This document shows, one piece after another, positions 1 to 8,136 of a DNA stretch of 63,151 nucleotides; the first letter of the stretch is position 1; every line of letters starts with the position of its first letter. The stretch covers positions 1 through 63,151 of the forward strand of contig NZ_UWFN01000245.1 in NCBI RefSeq assembly GCF_900602065.1, read 5' to 3'. This DNA comes from Pseudomonas viridiflava (GTDB lineage: Bacteria > Pseudomonadota > Gammaproteobacteria > Pseudomonadales > Pseudomonadaceae). The notes beneath the pieces are model-generated. The model did no database searches and was not told where the DNA came from. It saw only the letters and a list, made by a program, of their open reading frames with translations. Both the position numbers and the translations under genes were made by a program.

Positions 1-34
1 CTTTGTTCAGGCGGTTGTAAGTGGCGTTAGTCAT
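1..34 (-). CDS. Partial YcaC-like isochorismatase-family hydrolase (5' end only)
   Basis: Only the first 11 codons lie in the window; on the minus strand they read MTNATYNRLNK and then leave the left edge. From memory this is the usual opening of YcaC-like cysteine hydrolases of the isochorismatase superfamily in Pseudomonas. An AAGGA sequence sits seven bases before the ATG. No catalytic residue is visible, so the family name rests on the N-terminus alone. The 290 bases up to the next gene show no further convincing gene. Confidence 0.5.
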   Translation of the reverse strand, partial: MTNATYNRLNK

Positions 35-323
35 GGTGGAATCCTTTATCGAAGTAGGTAAGTAGTAAGTGGCGTCGTTCAACTTGAGGCCAGATTAAAG
101 GTCTTCGAATAAAGGATAAATCGGCTGGAAAGCGTTTTACTGTCAACTCAAAGGGGACAGTTGCCAGTTTGGCATTATCACCGCTAGCGATCCGTAAAGC
201 CGTCCTGAGCACGCAACACGACTAAGCTAAATCTGTACGCGGCGTTATCTCGATCGGGATTTTTGCTGTCCACTTGCCACCGCCGGACTGGAGTAAGCCG
301 TATTTCGCAGGAGCGAAAGCATC

Positions 324-674
324 ATGAACGTCTGGCTTAAAAGTTTTGCATTGCCATGGTTACTGACTGCATCAGCCGCGTTCGCCGAGTATGGATGGAC
401 GGAGTACGACACCACTAAACCGCAGCAGCTCAGTGGGACGATTGATGCGTCAAGCTACTCCAACCCCTACGTCACGATGCGCCTCAGAACAGATGAGAAA
501 ACCTGGACGGTTATTTTGACGCCTCCAGCACGCATGAGATCCCACGGTGTTTCCGCAGATGGGCTTGCGGTAGGTAAAAAGGTTGATGTGACCGGGTACC
601 GGGGTAAATTCAGAGTCGATGAAATGCGTGCTGACAGCATCACACTGGACGGCAAGACCGTTGTGCTGGATTGA
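324..674 (+). CDS. DUF6152-type small periplasmic protein
   Basis: Encodes 116 residues. The first 21 form a Sec signal peptide (basic start, leucine/alanine core, cleavage probably after SAAFA), so the mature protein of about 95 residues should be periplasmic. The mature part is a compact beta-rich sequence with GTIDASSYSNPYVTMRL and a later V-DVTGYRG segment, the pattern of the uncharacterised DUF6152 family (OB-fold-like). AGGAG lies eight to nine bases before the ATG. It appears to stand alone, with a REP hairpin downstream. The biochemical role is unknown. Confidence 0.7.
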   Translation: MNVWLKSFALPWLLTASAAFAEYGWTEYDTTKPQQLSGTIDASSYSNPYVTMRLRTDEKTWTVILTPPARMRSHGVSADGLAVGKKVDVTGYRGKFRVDEMRADSITLDGKTVVLD

Positions 675-816
675 TGCGCTTGGCCAGGCAGCGGGCAGTC
701 AGATAGGAGGTAATTTGTTGCCGAGAGGCTTGATGCGGCGATTCAGGCTTGCCGCCTCTCGCGAACAAGTTCGCTGTCATCAAAAACTGCAAACCATCGA
801 ATTGAAATGCGCTTTT

Positions 817-888
817 TGTAGGCGCTGCCGAAGGCTGCGAAGCATTACTCCTGACATACCGCCATCGCAGCCTTCGGCAGCTCCTACA
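817..888. repeat. REP-type inverted repeat (GCCGAAGGCTGCGA core)
   Basis: The arms TGTAGGCGCTGCCGAAGGCT.. and ..AGCCTTCGGCAGCTCCTACA pair almost perfectly around a loop of about 24 bases. It lies between the DUF6152 gene and the convergent EamA gene. The same core recurs at 4056-4128. It fits a Pseudomonas REP doublet of the kind moved by RAYT transposases; no RAYT gene is in the window. Confidence 0.85.
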
Positions 889-952
889 GAACCAATGTTT
901 GCCGCAAGACAGCGCGATGCCGGGTCACCAGGGCCGAATTGCGCCGTGTCAC

Positions 953-1849
953 CTACCGTGCAAACCTTCTTACACCCACCACACAAAGAATCACCGCAAC
1001 CGTCACCCCCAGCATCCCGGCGCTTACCTGCTCATGCAGCAATGTCGCCGCTAACGCGAGCCCAAAAAAAGGCTGCAGCAGCTGCAATTGCCCAACAGCC
1101 GCAATTCCGCCTTGGGCAAGGCCGCGATACCAGAACACGAAGCCGATCAGCATGCTGAACAACGACACGTAGCCCAGGCTCAGCCAGGCAAGGGGGCTGA
1201 TGGTCGAAAATGACGGTGGGCTCCGCAGCAAGCTCAGCGTTGCCATGACCGGTAGGGCCAATACCAGCGCCCAACTGATCACCTGCCAGCCCCCCAGCGC
1301 TCTGGACAATCTGGCACCCTCGGCATAACCCAACCCGCAGACCAGAATAGCCAAGAGCATCAGGATGTCTCCGGTGGCAGAGGCGTTCAAGCCTTGGGAG
1401 AAAGCGAAGCCGACCACCATCAAACTGCCGAGCACCGAAAAAAACCAGAAGGCAGGACGCGGCCGCTCGCCACCGCGCAGTACAGCGAAAATAGCTGTCG
1501 CCAGTGGTAGCAAGCCGAGGAAGACGATGGAGTGCGCGGACGTGACGTGCTGCAACGCCAGCGCGGTTAATAGCGGGAAACCGACGACCACCCCGATAGC
1601 GACGATCAACAACGACAGCAGTTGATGGCGGGCGGGACGCCGCTCCTTGAACAGCAGCAGCATGCACAGCGCCAGAATGCCTGCGATGGTTGCACGAATG
1701 ACGGTCAGAAATACCGGGTCGAATTCCAGCACCGCTACGCGCGTAGCAGGCAATGAACCGCTGAAGATCACCACGCCGATCAGACCATTGATCCATCCTC
1801 GGGTGGCGTTTTCCATGGACGGGATTTTTGCAGTTGATGCTTGTTCCAT
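953..1849 (-). CDS. EamA/DMT-family membrane transporter
   Basis: A 298-residue protein with about ten hydrophobic segments, typical of the drug/metabolite transporter superfamily with two EamA repeats (roughly residues 15-145 and 155-295). WINGLIGVVIFSGSLPATRVAV is the usual first helix, with substrate-path residues before a short helix. Family members export amino acids, metabolites or drugs across the inner membrane; the substrate cannot be read from sequence. The ATG at 1849 is preferred over a GTG three codons earlier. It is divergent from the MocR regulator, and such regulator/exporter pairs are usually functionally linked. Confidence 0.85.
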   Translation of the reverse strand: MEQASTAKIPSMENATRGWINGLIGVVIFSGSLPATRVAVLEFDPVFLTVIRATIAGILALCMLLLFKERRPARHQLLSLLIVAIGVVVGFPLLTALALQHVTSAHSIVFLGLLPLATAIFAVLRGGERPRPAFWFFSVLGSLMVVGFAFSQGLNASATGDILMLLAILVCGLGYAEGARLSRALGGWQVISWALVLALPVMATLSLLRSPPSFSTISPLAWLSLGYVSLFSMLIGFVFWYRGLAQGGIAAVGQLQLLQPFFGLALAATLLHEQVSAGMLGVTVAVILCVVGVRRFAR

Positions 1850-1936
1850 GCGGGCCACACTCTGGTCGGGTTGCGTAAAGGCATCCTAGGGTCGAGTATC
1901 AGTACAATCAAAAAATTGTCATGGATACAGTTCCAC

Positions 1937-3268
1937 ATGCCATTGGCCCGTTACAAATCACTGGTGGATACTTTTGCGGCGGATATTCGTTCGGGACGTT
2001 TGCCGCCGGGCACACGTTTACCCACACACCGAACCCTGGCCACGGCGGAAGGTTTGGCGTTGGTTACGGCGTCTCGGGTCTACGCGGAGCTTGAGGCCAT
2101 GGGCCTGGTGAGTGGTGAAGCGGGGCGCGGCACTTTCGTTCGTGAGACCTCATTACCACTGGGGCATGGCATTGATCAGCCAGAGGTGGCGACTGGCGTC
2201 ATCGATCTCAATTTCAACTACCCGTCGTTGCCAGGCCAGGCCGATTTATTGCGCAATGCGTTGCGCCAACTCGCGTTGTCCGGGGATCTGGAATCGCTGT
2301 TGCGCTACCAGCCTCATGCGGGGCGTACCCACGAGCGGGCGTCCGTTGCGCGTCATCTGCACAATCGCGGGCTTACGGTTAAGTCAGAGCAGGTTTTGCT
2401 GGTCAATGGCGCTCAGCATGGTCTGGCGGTGGCGATGATGGCGCTGTTCAAACCCGGCGATGTGATCGCGGCTGATGCGTTGACCTATCCGGGCTTCAAG
2501 GTGTTGGCTGAATCACTAAGCCTGGAAGTTCTGCCTATCCCGGTCACGGCTTCAGGGCCTGATTTCGATGCTCTGGAAAAGCTTTGCCGAAAGAGAACGG
2601 TGCGTGGGATTTACAGCATGCCAACGCTGCATAACCCGATGGGCTGGGTGCTGGATATCGAGCAGCGCGAGCGTCTGGTGTCCATCGCCCGGCAACACGC
2701 GCTGCATATTATCGAAGACGCGGCTTATGCGTTTCTGGCCCCTAATCCTCCGCCGCCTCTTGCGGAGTTGGCACCGGAGCGCACGGTGTATGTGTCTGGC
2801 TTGTCAAAAAGCGTCGCTACCGGGTTGCGGTTTGGATTCATTGCCGCCCCGGTTTCGCTCGTCGGGGCGCTGGAGCGTGTCATCAGAGCGACGACCTGGA
2901 ACACCGCCGGTGTGATGACCGCGATTGCCACCGGTTGGCTGGACGACGGCACAGTCAGCACGCTGGAAGCGCAGAAGCGTGCAGATGCCCAAGCCAGGCA
3001 ATTGCTCGCCGATGAGCTGCTGTGCGGATTGAATTGCGTCAGCCATCCCTGTTCGTATTTCACCTGGCTGCCATTGGCCGAGGATGCGCGAGCGGATCAG
3101 GTTGTGGCGTCGTTGATGCGCGAGAACATCTCGGTGTCCACGGCGGAGCCGTTTGCGGTGTCTGCTCAGGTGCCGCATGCGATCCGTCTGGCGCTCGGCT
3201 CAGTGGACATGCCGACACTGCGTGCGGCACTGAAGAAAGTGAACTGGGTCGTTGGGGCTTATTCCTGA
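1937..3268 (+). CDS. MocR-type PLP-dependent transcriptional regulator
   Basis: About 443 residues from the ATG at 1937; the frame is open further upstream but lacks a better start. The N-terminus is a GntR winged helix (DIRSGRLPPGTRLPTHRTLA, then TASRVYAELEAMGLV). The rest is an aminotransferase class I/II fold with the cofactor-binding pattern YSMPTLHNPMGW, IIEDAAY and the lysine in YVSGLSKSVATGLRFGF. MocR proteins sense an amine or amino acid through pyridoxal phosphate and control adjacent genes. The divergent EamA transporter starts 88 bases away, so it is the likely target. The last 10 bases overlap the convergent gene downstream. Confidence 0.9.
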   Translation: MPLARYKSLVDTFAADIRSGRLPPGTRLPTHRTLATAEGLALVTASRVYAELEAMGLVSGEAGRGTFVRETSLPLGHGIDQPEVATGVIDLNFNYPSLPGQADLLRNALRQLALSGDLESLLRYQPHAGRTHERASVARHLHNRGLTVKSEQVLLVNGAQHGLAVAMMALFKPGDVIAADALTYPGFKVLAESLSLEVLPIPVTASGPDFDALEKLCRKRTVRGIYSMPTLHNPMGWVLDIEQRERLVSIARQHALHIIEDAAYAFLAPNPPPPLAELAPERTVYVSGLSKSVATGLRFGFIAAPVSLVGALERVIRATTWNTAGVMTAIATGWLDDGTVSTLEAQKRADAQARQLLADELLCGLNCVSHPCSYFTWLPLAEDARADQVVASLMRENISVSTAEPFAVSAQVPHAIRLALGSVDMPTLRAALKKVNWVVGAYS

Positions 3269-3573
3269 GTTGTGGATAACTTCAGCAGCCGTCGCAGTTG
3301 TTCGTGTTCCCAGATGCTCAGCAGCTTGACCGGGTCGGTGCCGTAGCGCTGCCAATGGTCCGCTGTCCCGAGATTACCCTCAGGAGATTGGCACGCCTCG
3401 CAGTAGCTCAGCATGTTGCCTTCACTGATCAGTGTGAGTTGCCAGCCATCTACCTCGACGTTGATGTACCCCTTGCGGGTGTTCACCGTGTGTAACGTTC
3501 GCGTTTCGAGGGCGATATCTTTCAGGAGTTGATAGACGTCCCGCGCAGTAAGGTCGGTAGTGGTTTTTGCCAT
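3259..3573 (-). CDS. Small conserved Pseudomonas protein of unknown function (DUF7693-like)
   Basis: 104 residues from the ATG at 3573 (MAKTTTDLTARDVYQLLKDI...), chosen over a longer frame because an AAGAGAA sequence precedes it. Soluble, with no signal peptide or membrane segment. It has a C-x-x-C pair (YCEACQSPEG) and the signature DHWQRYGTDPVKLLS-WEHEQLRRLL. From memory it resembles short hypothetical proteins largely confined to Pseudomonas (DUF7693). Its 3' end overlaps that of the MocR gene by 10 bases, convergently. No function can be assigned. Confidence 0.7.
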   Translation of the reverse strand: MAKTTTDLTARDVYQLLKDIALETRTLHTVNTRKGYINVEVDGWQLTLISEGNMLSYCEACQSPEGNLGTADHWQRYGTDPVKLLSIWEHEQLRRLLKLSTTQE

Positions 3574-3663
3574 GCAGATATTCTCTTGTTGAAACCCGTG
3601 CGGCGCTGCCTGAACATGCCTGCTCAAATCCGGGAAGATTACTTTACAAACGAGGGGCAGTGG

Positions 3664-4035
3664 ATGATCGATTTCAATAACAAGGGCTTCTTCAAACTCA
3701 AGCAGAACGACGAGTACGCCGAGCGCGTGACCGCGTTATTGCTGGACGGGGAGCACGTGATTGATTCTTACAAATCCATGCGCGACGGCGTGGTGTTTAC
3801 CAACAAGCGCATCATCGCCGTCAACGTGCAGGGGCTGACGGGCAGCAAGAAAGACTTTACGTCCTTGCCCTATAAAAATATCGTTGCCTACTCTATTGAA
3901 ACCTCCGGCACCTTCGACCTGGACTCCGAGCTGGAAATCTACTTCTCAGCACTGGGCAAGGTGAAGTTCGAGTTCACCGGGAAGACGTCGATGGTGGAGA
4001 TTTCGAAGCTTATATCCAAACATCTGTTGGGGTAG
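3664..4035 (+). CDS. Bacterial PH-domain protein (bPH_1 type)
   Basis: 123 residues from the ATG at 3664, chosen because GAGGGG lies six bases upstream; an in-frame ATG at 3616 would add 16 residues. The whole protein is a single pleckstrin-homology-like beta-barrel: a strand with ERVTALLLDGEHVIDSYKSMRDGVVFTNKRIIAV is the typical bPH core, followed by QGLTGSKKDFTSLPYKNI and a C-terminal helix. This family occurs as stand-alone cytosolic proteins that form rings; the ligand is unknown. It sits alone between a hypothetical gene and a REP hairpin. Confidence 0.85.
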   Translation: MIDFNNKGFFKLKQNDEYAERVTALLLDGEHVIDSYKSMRDGVVFTNKRIIAVNVQGLTGSKKDFTSLPYKNIVAYSIETSGTFDLDSELEIYFSALGKVKFEFTGKTSMVEISKLISKHLLG

Positions 4036-4055
4036 CAGTGGCTTGGATCCACCTC

Positions 4056-4128
4056 TGTAGGAGCTGCCGAAGGCTGCGATCAGGTGCATCTGACAGACCG
4101 CTATTCGCAGCCTGCGGCAGCTCCTACA
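4056..4128. repeat. REP-type inverted repeat (GCCGAAGGCTGCGA core)
   Basis: TGTAGGAGCTGCCGAAGGCT.. pairs with ..CAGCCTGCGGCAGCTCCTAC across about 25 bases, with one mismatch in the arms. It is the same family as 817-888 and lies between two plus-strand genes. Confidence 0.85.
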
Positions 4129-4209
4129 GAATCAAGTCCGACGAAACCTTTGCAGGATGCTCCTCAAACCTGAAACCTGCCCACTGACTCACCTTTTCAA
4201 GGTTGCCCC

Positions 4210-4773
4210 ATGATCAATATCCGGCCCATGACTGCCGATGACTTCGAGCTCTTCTGGCCCACTTTTCAAGGCGTGGTCGCTGCGCAGGAAACCTACGCCT
4301 ACGATCCGCAACTGACGCGTGAACAGGCGTTGTACCTCTGGCTGGAAATGCCGCTGCACACCTTCATCGCCGAAGAAGATGGCGTGTTGCTCGGCAGTTA
4401 CTACCTCAAAGCCAACGCGGCAGGTCCTGGTAGTCATGTCTGCAACTGCGGCTACATGGTCACCGAAGCCGCCCGCGGCCGCGGCGTTGCCCGGTTGATG
4501 TGTGAGCATTCACAAAAGGTCGCGACTGAAAACGGCTTCCTGGCCATGCAGTTCAATTCGGTAGTGGCGAGCAACGAAGTCGCGGTAGCGCTGTGGCAGA
4601 AGCTCGGGTTCGACATCGTCGGCCGCCTGCCGCGTGCTTATCAACATGCGCGCCTGGGGTTCGTCGATTGCCTGGTGATGTTCAAATGGCTGGCACAAGA
4701 GGCGCCGCAAAAACCAATGCTGATTGGGCGCAAGAATATTGAATCCGTGGTTTCGAGGCCTCGTCGTAAATAG
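4210..4773 (+). CDS. GNAT-family N-acetyltransferase
   Basis: 187 residues forming one acetyltransferase fold: an N-terminal strand (INIRPMTADDFELFWPTFQGVV), a central strand ending YMVTEAARGRGVARLM, whose R-x-G-V-A segment is the acetyl-CoA pyrophosphate loop, and the C-terminal NEVAVALWQKLGFDIVGRLP motif. It transfers an acetyl group to an amine of an unknown substrate. AAGG lies seven bases before the ATG. It is flanked by intergenic inverted repeats and appears monocistronic. Confidence 0.88.
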   Translation: MINIRPMTADDFELFWPTFQGVVAAQETYAYDPQLTREQALYLWLEMPLHTFIAEEDGVLLGSYYLKANAAGPGSHVCNCGYMVTEAARGRGVARLMCEHSQKVATENGFLAMQFNSVVASNEVAVALWQKLGFDIVGRLPRAYQHARLGFVDCLVMFKWLAQEAPQKPMLIGRKNIESVVSRPRRK

Positions 4774-4822
4774 GCTGTTTTCTTCAGCAATATTCAAAAG
4801 TCAGGCTTGAAATGGAATTTCC

Positions 4823-4924
4823 TGTGGGAGCAGTGCTTGGTCTGGGCGGCATTCCGACGATACATGAGACGCGTCAGGAAGACACACCGTCGGAATGCCG
4901 CCCAGACCAAACACCGCCCCCACA
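4823..4924. repeat. Long inverted repeat with TGTGGGAGC-type ends
   Basis: The arms 4823-4859 and 4888-4924 (37 bases each) match at 34 positions; the three differences are all transitions compatible with G-U pairing in RNA. The outer ends are those of Pseudomonas REP elements, but the inner core (GGTCTGGGCGGCATTCCGACG) is unlike the other REP cores in this window. It may act as a bidirectional terminator between the GNAT and antitoxin genes. Confidence 0.8.
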
Positions 4925-4994
4925 GGACTCTCGTTCGCTGCACAACTGTGCGATGTCATAGCAAGGCTGACCTCTGCTAACTCGAAGTCCCTCC

Positions 4995-5324
4995 TCAAAG
5001 CTCCAGCTGATCTGAACCTATCCCGAACGCTGTCGCGATTTTTTCTCGGGTCGCCTTGCGCGGCTTGGCGACCGTTTCCTGTTGTGCATAAGCAGGTTGG
5101 CTGATGCCCAATCGCTTGGCGACATCTTCCTGAGTCAGTCCCAAATGCTCACGCCAGGCGCGAATAGGTGAGGCACCATCAACGATGAGACTCACTACCT
5201 CATGGGGTATCAGGTCGCTGTGATTATTATGTTGCGCGACGTATTGCGCGTAAGGAATCACCACGAATGCCGGTTTTCCATCCGGGCCGTTGATGATTTG
5301 AACGTCAGTAGGTGCGTTCGTCAC
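4995..5324 (-). CDS. XRE/HTH antitoxin of a RelE-type toxin-antitoxin pair
   Basis: 109 residues from a GTG at 5324, supported by AAGAGGT eight bases upstream. The N-terminal half (TDVQIINGPDGKPAFVVIPYAQYVA) looks like a Phd-type segment. The C-terminal half is a Cro/C1 helix-turn-helix (HLGLTQEDVAKRLGISQPAYAQQE). It should neutralise the toxin encoded just upstream and repress the shared promoter. The start codon lies inside the toxin gene: the two frames overlap by 20 bases (5305-5324), which implies translational coupling. Confidence 0.82.
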   Translation of the reverse strand: MTNAPTDVQIINGPDGKPAFVVIPYAQYVAQHNNHSDLIPHEVVSLIVDGASPIRAWREHLGLTQEDVAKRLGISQPAYAQQETVAKPRKATREKIATAFGIGSDQLEL

Positions 5325-5559
5325 GTTTCTTGACCTCTTGTATGCTGACGATCCTGATTGCGCCATCCCAATCGAACAGGACGCGGTAGTCACCGACTCT
5401 CAGCCGATATCCATGTTCGTGCCGCACCAGCATCTTGACGTTGGGCACGTCCGGCATAACGGTAAGCCTGGTCACCGCATCGCGAATCTGGAGCTGATGC
5501 AGTGTGTGCAGTTTCAGGAGCTGCTTAACGGCCTTACGTGTCCAGTTAATGGTGTTCAC
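5305..5559 (-). CDS. RelE/ParE-family toxin
   Basis: 84 residues read from a GTG at 5559. The pattern INWTRKAVKQLLKL...IRDAVTRL...VKMLVRHEHGYRLRVGDYRVLFDWDG..IRIVSIQEVKKRDERTY is the RelE fold, with the basic residues and terminal tyrosine that RelE mRNA interferases use at the ribosomal A site. The toxin is the first gene and the antitoxin the second, the order seen in HigBA-like modules. The ribosome-binding site is weak. A perfect 12-base palindrome lies 17 bases upstream (5576-5610) and is the likely operator. Confidence 0.85.
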   Translation of the reverse strand: MNTINWTRKAVKQLLKLHTLHQLQIRDAVTRLTVMPDVPNVKMLVRHEHGYRLRVGDYRVLFDWDGAIRIVSIQEVKKRDERTY

Positions 5560-5575
5560 AGGAAAAATATAGGTC

Positions 5576-5610
5576 TTTTATAAGTAATGCACGGATATTT
5601 ACTTATAAAA
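5576..5610. promoter_or_regulatory. Perfect inverted repeat, probable toxin-antitoxin operator
   Basis: TTTTATAAGTAA at 5576-5587 and TTACTTATAAAA at 5599-5610 are exact reverse complements separated by 11 bases, placed just upstream of the toxin start at 5559. AT-rich paired half-sites at this position are what autorepressing HTH antitoxins use. The half-sites also contain TATAA-like sequence, so they probably overlap the promoter. The symmetry is seen; operator function is inferred. Confidence 0.7.
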
Positions 5611-5668
5611 TTCATTTTGCCAATGATCAGACTCTTGCACGATGTTGCCAACGAATTTCTGCTTCCAC

Positions 5669-5698
5669 AAAAAAGCCCGCAATAAGCGGGCTTCTTTT
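5669..5698 (-). terminator. Rho-independent terminator of the TonB receptor gene
   Basis: Read on the minus strand, AAGCCCGCTTATTGCGGGCTTTTTT is a GC-rich stem of seven pairs with a four-base loop and a run of six T. It begins about 17 bases after the receptor stop codon at 5716. Confidence 0.9.
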
Positions 5699-5715
5699 AT
5701 GCAATCAACTCCCCA

Positions 5716-8022
5716 TCAAAACGCCGTACTCAGCGTCATCGACACGCTGCGTGGGTCACCATAAATTGCGCCCGCGTAGAAGCCGTAGCGGCTGTAGTAG
5801 TGCTTGTCGAACAGGTTGTTGGCGTTGAGTGTCAGTGATGTGTCGTCGGTAATGGCGTATTTGGCCATGGCGTTCCAGATCGCGTAGCCGGACCAGTTCA
5901 CGTCGGTTGGGCCGCGGCTAACGCCGTTGGTGGGGATGCCTGCCGGAGTCGAGGTTGTGCGGATGTTGGTCTGCGCAGTAACGCCCGTGCCGATGGTCAA
6001 CTGATCAAGCAGGCCAGACAGGCGATAGGTCGTCGAAGCCTTGAACAGGTGGGACGGATCAGCGCGGCTGCCTTCGTCTTCACGACGGAAGTGCAGGTAG
6101 GTGTACCCACCGTAGACGTTCCAGTTTGGCGTCAGGGCGCCCGCCAGCTCCAGGTCGATACCGTCGGTTTCCACCCCCGAGCCTGCCTTGTAAGCCTGGG
6201 CTCCGGTTGGCGTCAGGTTGGCACCGTCTTCAACAGCCTTGTTGTCCTGACGCGTGCGGAAATACGCCGCCTGGCCATTCAGACGACCATCGAACCATTC
6301 GCCCTTGATCCCGGTTTCGTAACTTTGCCCACGAATAGGCTCAATCTTGCTGCCACCCTGATCTTCACTGGTTTGTGGCGAGAAGATGTCGGTGTAGCTG
6401 GCATAGAGCGAGTAGTTGTCGTTCAGGTCATACACCGCGCCCATGTATGGGGTGACGATGCCACTTTCCTGTTGATTGGTGCGCGCGCCTGCAGTGCTGA
6501 TCGTGGTAGCGGAATAATCACTGACACGGGCGCCGACGATGACCGACAACGGATCAGTGATGCTCAGGCGGGTGGCGGCATACATGCCCTGCAAACGCGT
6601 GGTGGTTTTGGTGTGCAGACCTGTTTTCCAGGCGTTCATGTAAAAGTCGTCATCCACGCCGTTGGTCCAGTCGCTGAGCGGGAAGCCGTTGTTTGCACGG
6701 AACTGACAGTTGGTCGAGGTTGCGCTGGTGCGGGTAGCGCTGGTCAGGTTGCAGTTGTACTGCGGAGACCAGGACACCGTGCGGCTGTCGTTGTAACCGA
6801 ACATCGCCTGATGACTACGGCCGAACAGCTGGAACGGACCGGTCAGGTCAAATTGTGCAGACTGCTGTGTGGTGTCGGTAGAACTGTGCAGGCCGTTGAG
6901 CACAGCACCGCTGCCGTCCTGATCCCAGTAACCGCCATAGTTGCCGCCGCCGGACGAGTTCACCTTGGCCAGGCCGCGATGGTTCAGCACTTCGCTGGTG
7001 CTTTGTGCGGCGTTGACGTTCAGCGTCCAGTCATTGTCGAAACGGTGTTCCAGCGAGGCAAAACCGGTGCGCGTGATGTACTCACCAAAGCTCCAGCTTG
7101 GGACCACGTTTGTGCTGCGTGGCAGGTTGGTCTCGCTGCCGTCGCCGTACCAGATGGGAATGTTGGCACCCCAGCCGCCGCCGACGACTTTGGCGTACTC
7201 ATACTGGTAGCCCGCGCCAATGGTGGTGGCATCGCTCAGGTCGAATTCAAAGTTGGCCAGCGCCGCGCGGGAGCGATCAGACTGATTGTCGCGGAAAGAG
7301 TTGGCATCCTGCTGGGTGACCACAAAGCGTGAGCGCAGGCGGCCATCTTCGGACAGTGGCAGGTTCAGGTCAGCGCCCAGTCGGCGCTTGTCCCAGCTGC
7401 CATAGGTGGCGTAAGCGCTGCCACCGAATTCGGTGCCAGGGCGCTTGCGGATCAGATTGACCGTTGCCGAAGGATCACCAGTCCCGCCCAGCAAACCGTT
7501 GGCGCCACGCACGATATCAATGCGCTCGTACATGTCCATGTTCAGCGCGCTGCCGCCGCCGCTGAAGTCGGAGCCGCCCTGGAATTGCAGGCCGTCGACT
7601 TTCCAGTTGGTGATCGAGTAACCGCGGGCACGGTAGTCAGTGCGACCGCCCACTTCCGACTTGCTCATGGTCACACCGGGAGCTGTTTCCAGCGCGTCTT
7701 CCAGACTCGTGATCTGCTGGTCGGCCATTTGCTCATGGGTGATGGTCGTGACCGACTGCGGGGTTTGCCTAGGGGTCAGTTTCATGCCGGTAGAGCTGGT
7801 GGTGCTTTTGACTGTATAGCCCAGTTGCTCGGCTGCATCGCCGGTCGGCATTGAGCTGTCTTCGATATTGACCGCTCCGAGTTCAACCGTGTCGTCGGCA
7901 AAGACGGTCTGGCTTGAAAGCGCACTCAGGCCCATCGCAATGACCAGAGCTGTGTATTTGGGTTTGAATGCGCTGCGCGACTGCGCTCGGGGTGCAGAAG
8001 ATTGCGGGAAATGGATGGTCAT
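5716..8022 (-). CDS. TonB-dependent siderophore receptor (FhuE/FoxA-like)
   Basis: 768 residues, an outer-membrane ferric-siderophore importer powered by TonB. A long signal peptide ends near residue 42 (..SSQTVFA). There is no STN signalling domain. The plug (about residues 70-190) contains TPRQTPQSVTTITHEQM, GRTDYRARGYSITNWKVDGL and ERIDIVRGANGLLGGTGDPS, all classical. The barrel follows and ends ..YGDPRSVSMTLSTAF with the terminal aromatic residue needed for Bam insertion. The layout is that of hydroxamate receptors such as FhuE or FoxA, but the ligand cannot be fixed. It is divergent from a response regulator at 8137, which likely controls it. I could not find a convincing Fur box in the 114-base gap. 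Confidence 0.9.
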   Translation of the reverse strand: MTIHFPQSSAPRAQSRSAFKPKYTALVIAMGLSALSSQTVFADDTVELGAVNIEDSSMPTGDAAEQLGYTVKSTTSSTGMKLTPRQTPQSVTTITHEQMADQQITSLEDALETAPGVTMSKSEVGGRTDYRARGYSITNWKVDGLQFQGGSDFSGGGSALNMDMYERIDIVRGANGLLGGTGDPSATVNLIRKRPGTEFGGSAYATYGSWDKRRLGADLNLPLSEDGRLRSRFVVTQQDANSFRDNQSDRSRAALANFEFDLSDATTIGAGYQYEYAKVVGGGWGANIPIWYGDGSETNLPRSTNVVPSWSFGEYITRTGFASLEHRFDNDWTLNVNAAQSTSEVLNHRGLAKVNSSGGGNYGGYWDQDGSGAVLNGLHSSTDTTQQSAQFDLTGPFQLFGRSHQAMFGYNDSRTVSWSPQYNCNLTSATRTSATSTNCQFRANNGFPLSDWTNGVDDDFYMNAWKTGLHTKTTTRLQGMYAATRLSITDPLSVIVGARVSDYSATTISTAGARTNQQESGIVTPYMGAVYDLNDNYSLYASYTDIFSPQTSEDQGGSKIEPIRGQSYETGIKGEWFDGRLNGQAAYFRTRQDNKAVEDGANLTPTGAQAYKAGSGVETDGIDLELAGALTPNWNVYGGYTYLHFRREDEGSRADPSHLFKASTTYRLSGLLDQLTIGTGVTAQTNIRTTSTPAGIPTNGVSRGPTDVNWSGYAIWNAMAKYAITDDTSLTLNANNLFDKHYYSRYGFYAGAIYGDPRSVSMTLSTAF

Positions 8023-8136
8023 GATGTACTGTCGTCACTGGTAATGTTTCGTATTTGCAGATGATTTTTGATACGATTTTATTCACCGTGACTTTGAGCA
8101 CTATCCCCGGCTTGTACGGGTATGTAATGGAATGTA

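Noticed and set aside
27..212. 61-codon minus-strand frame at the left edge
   Set aside because: Overlaps the start of the partial hydrolase gene on the same strand in another frame and has no support.
6049..7332. 427-codon open frame on the plus strand opposite the TonB receptor
   Set aside because: Antisense shadow typical of GC-rich codon bias; the receptor frame has all family motifs and this one has none.
8023..8136. Fur box between the first TonB receptor and its response regulator
   Set aside because: AT-rich stretches such as GATGATTTTTGATACGATTT are present, but none matches a Fur site well enough.
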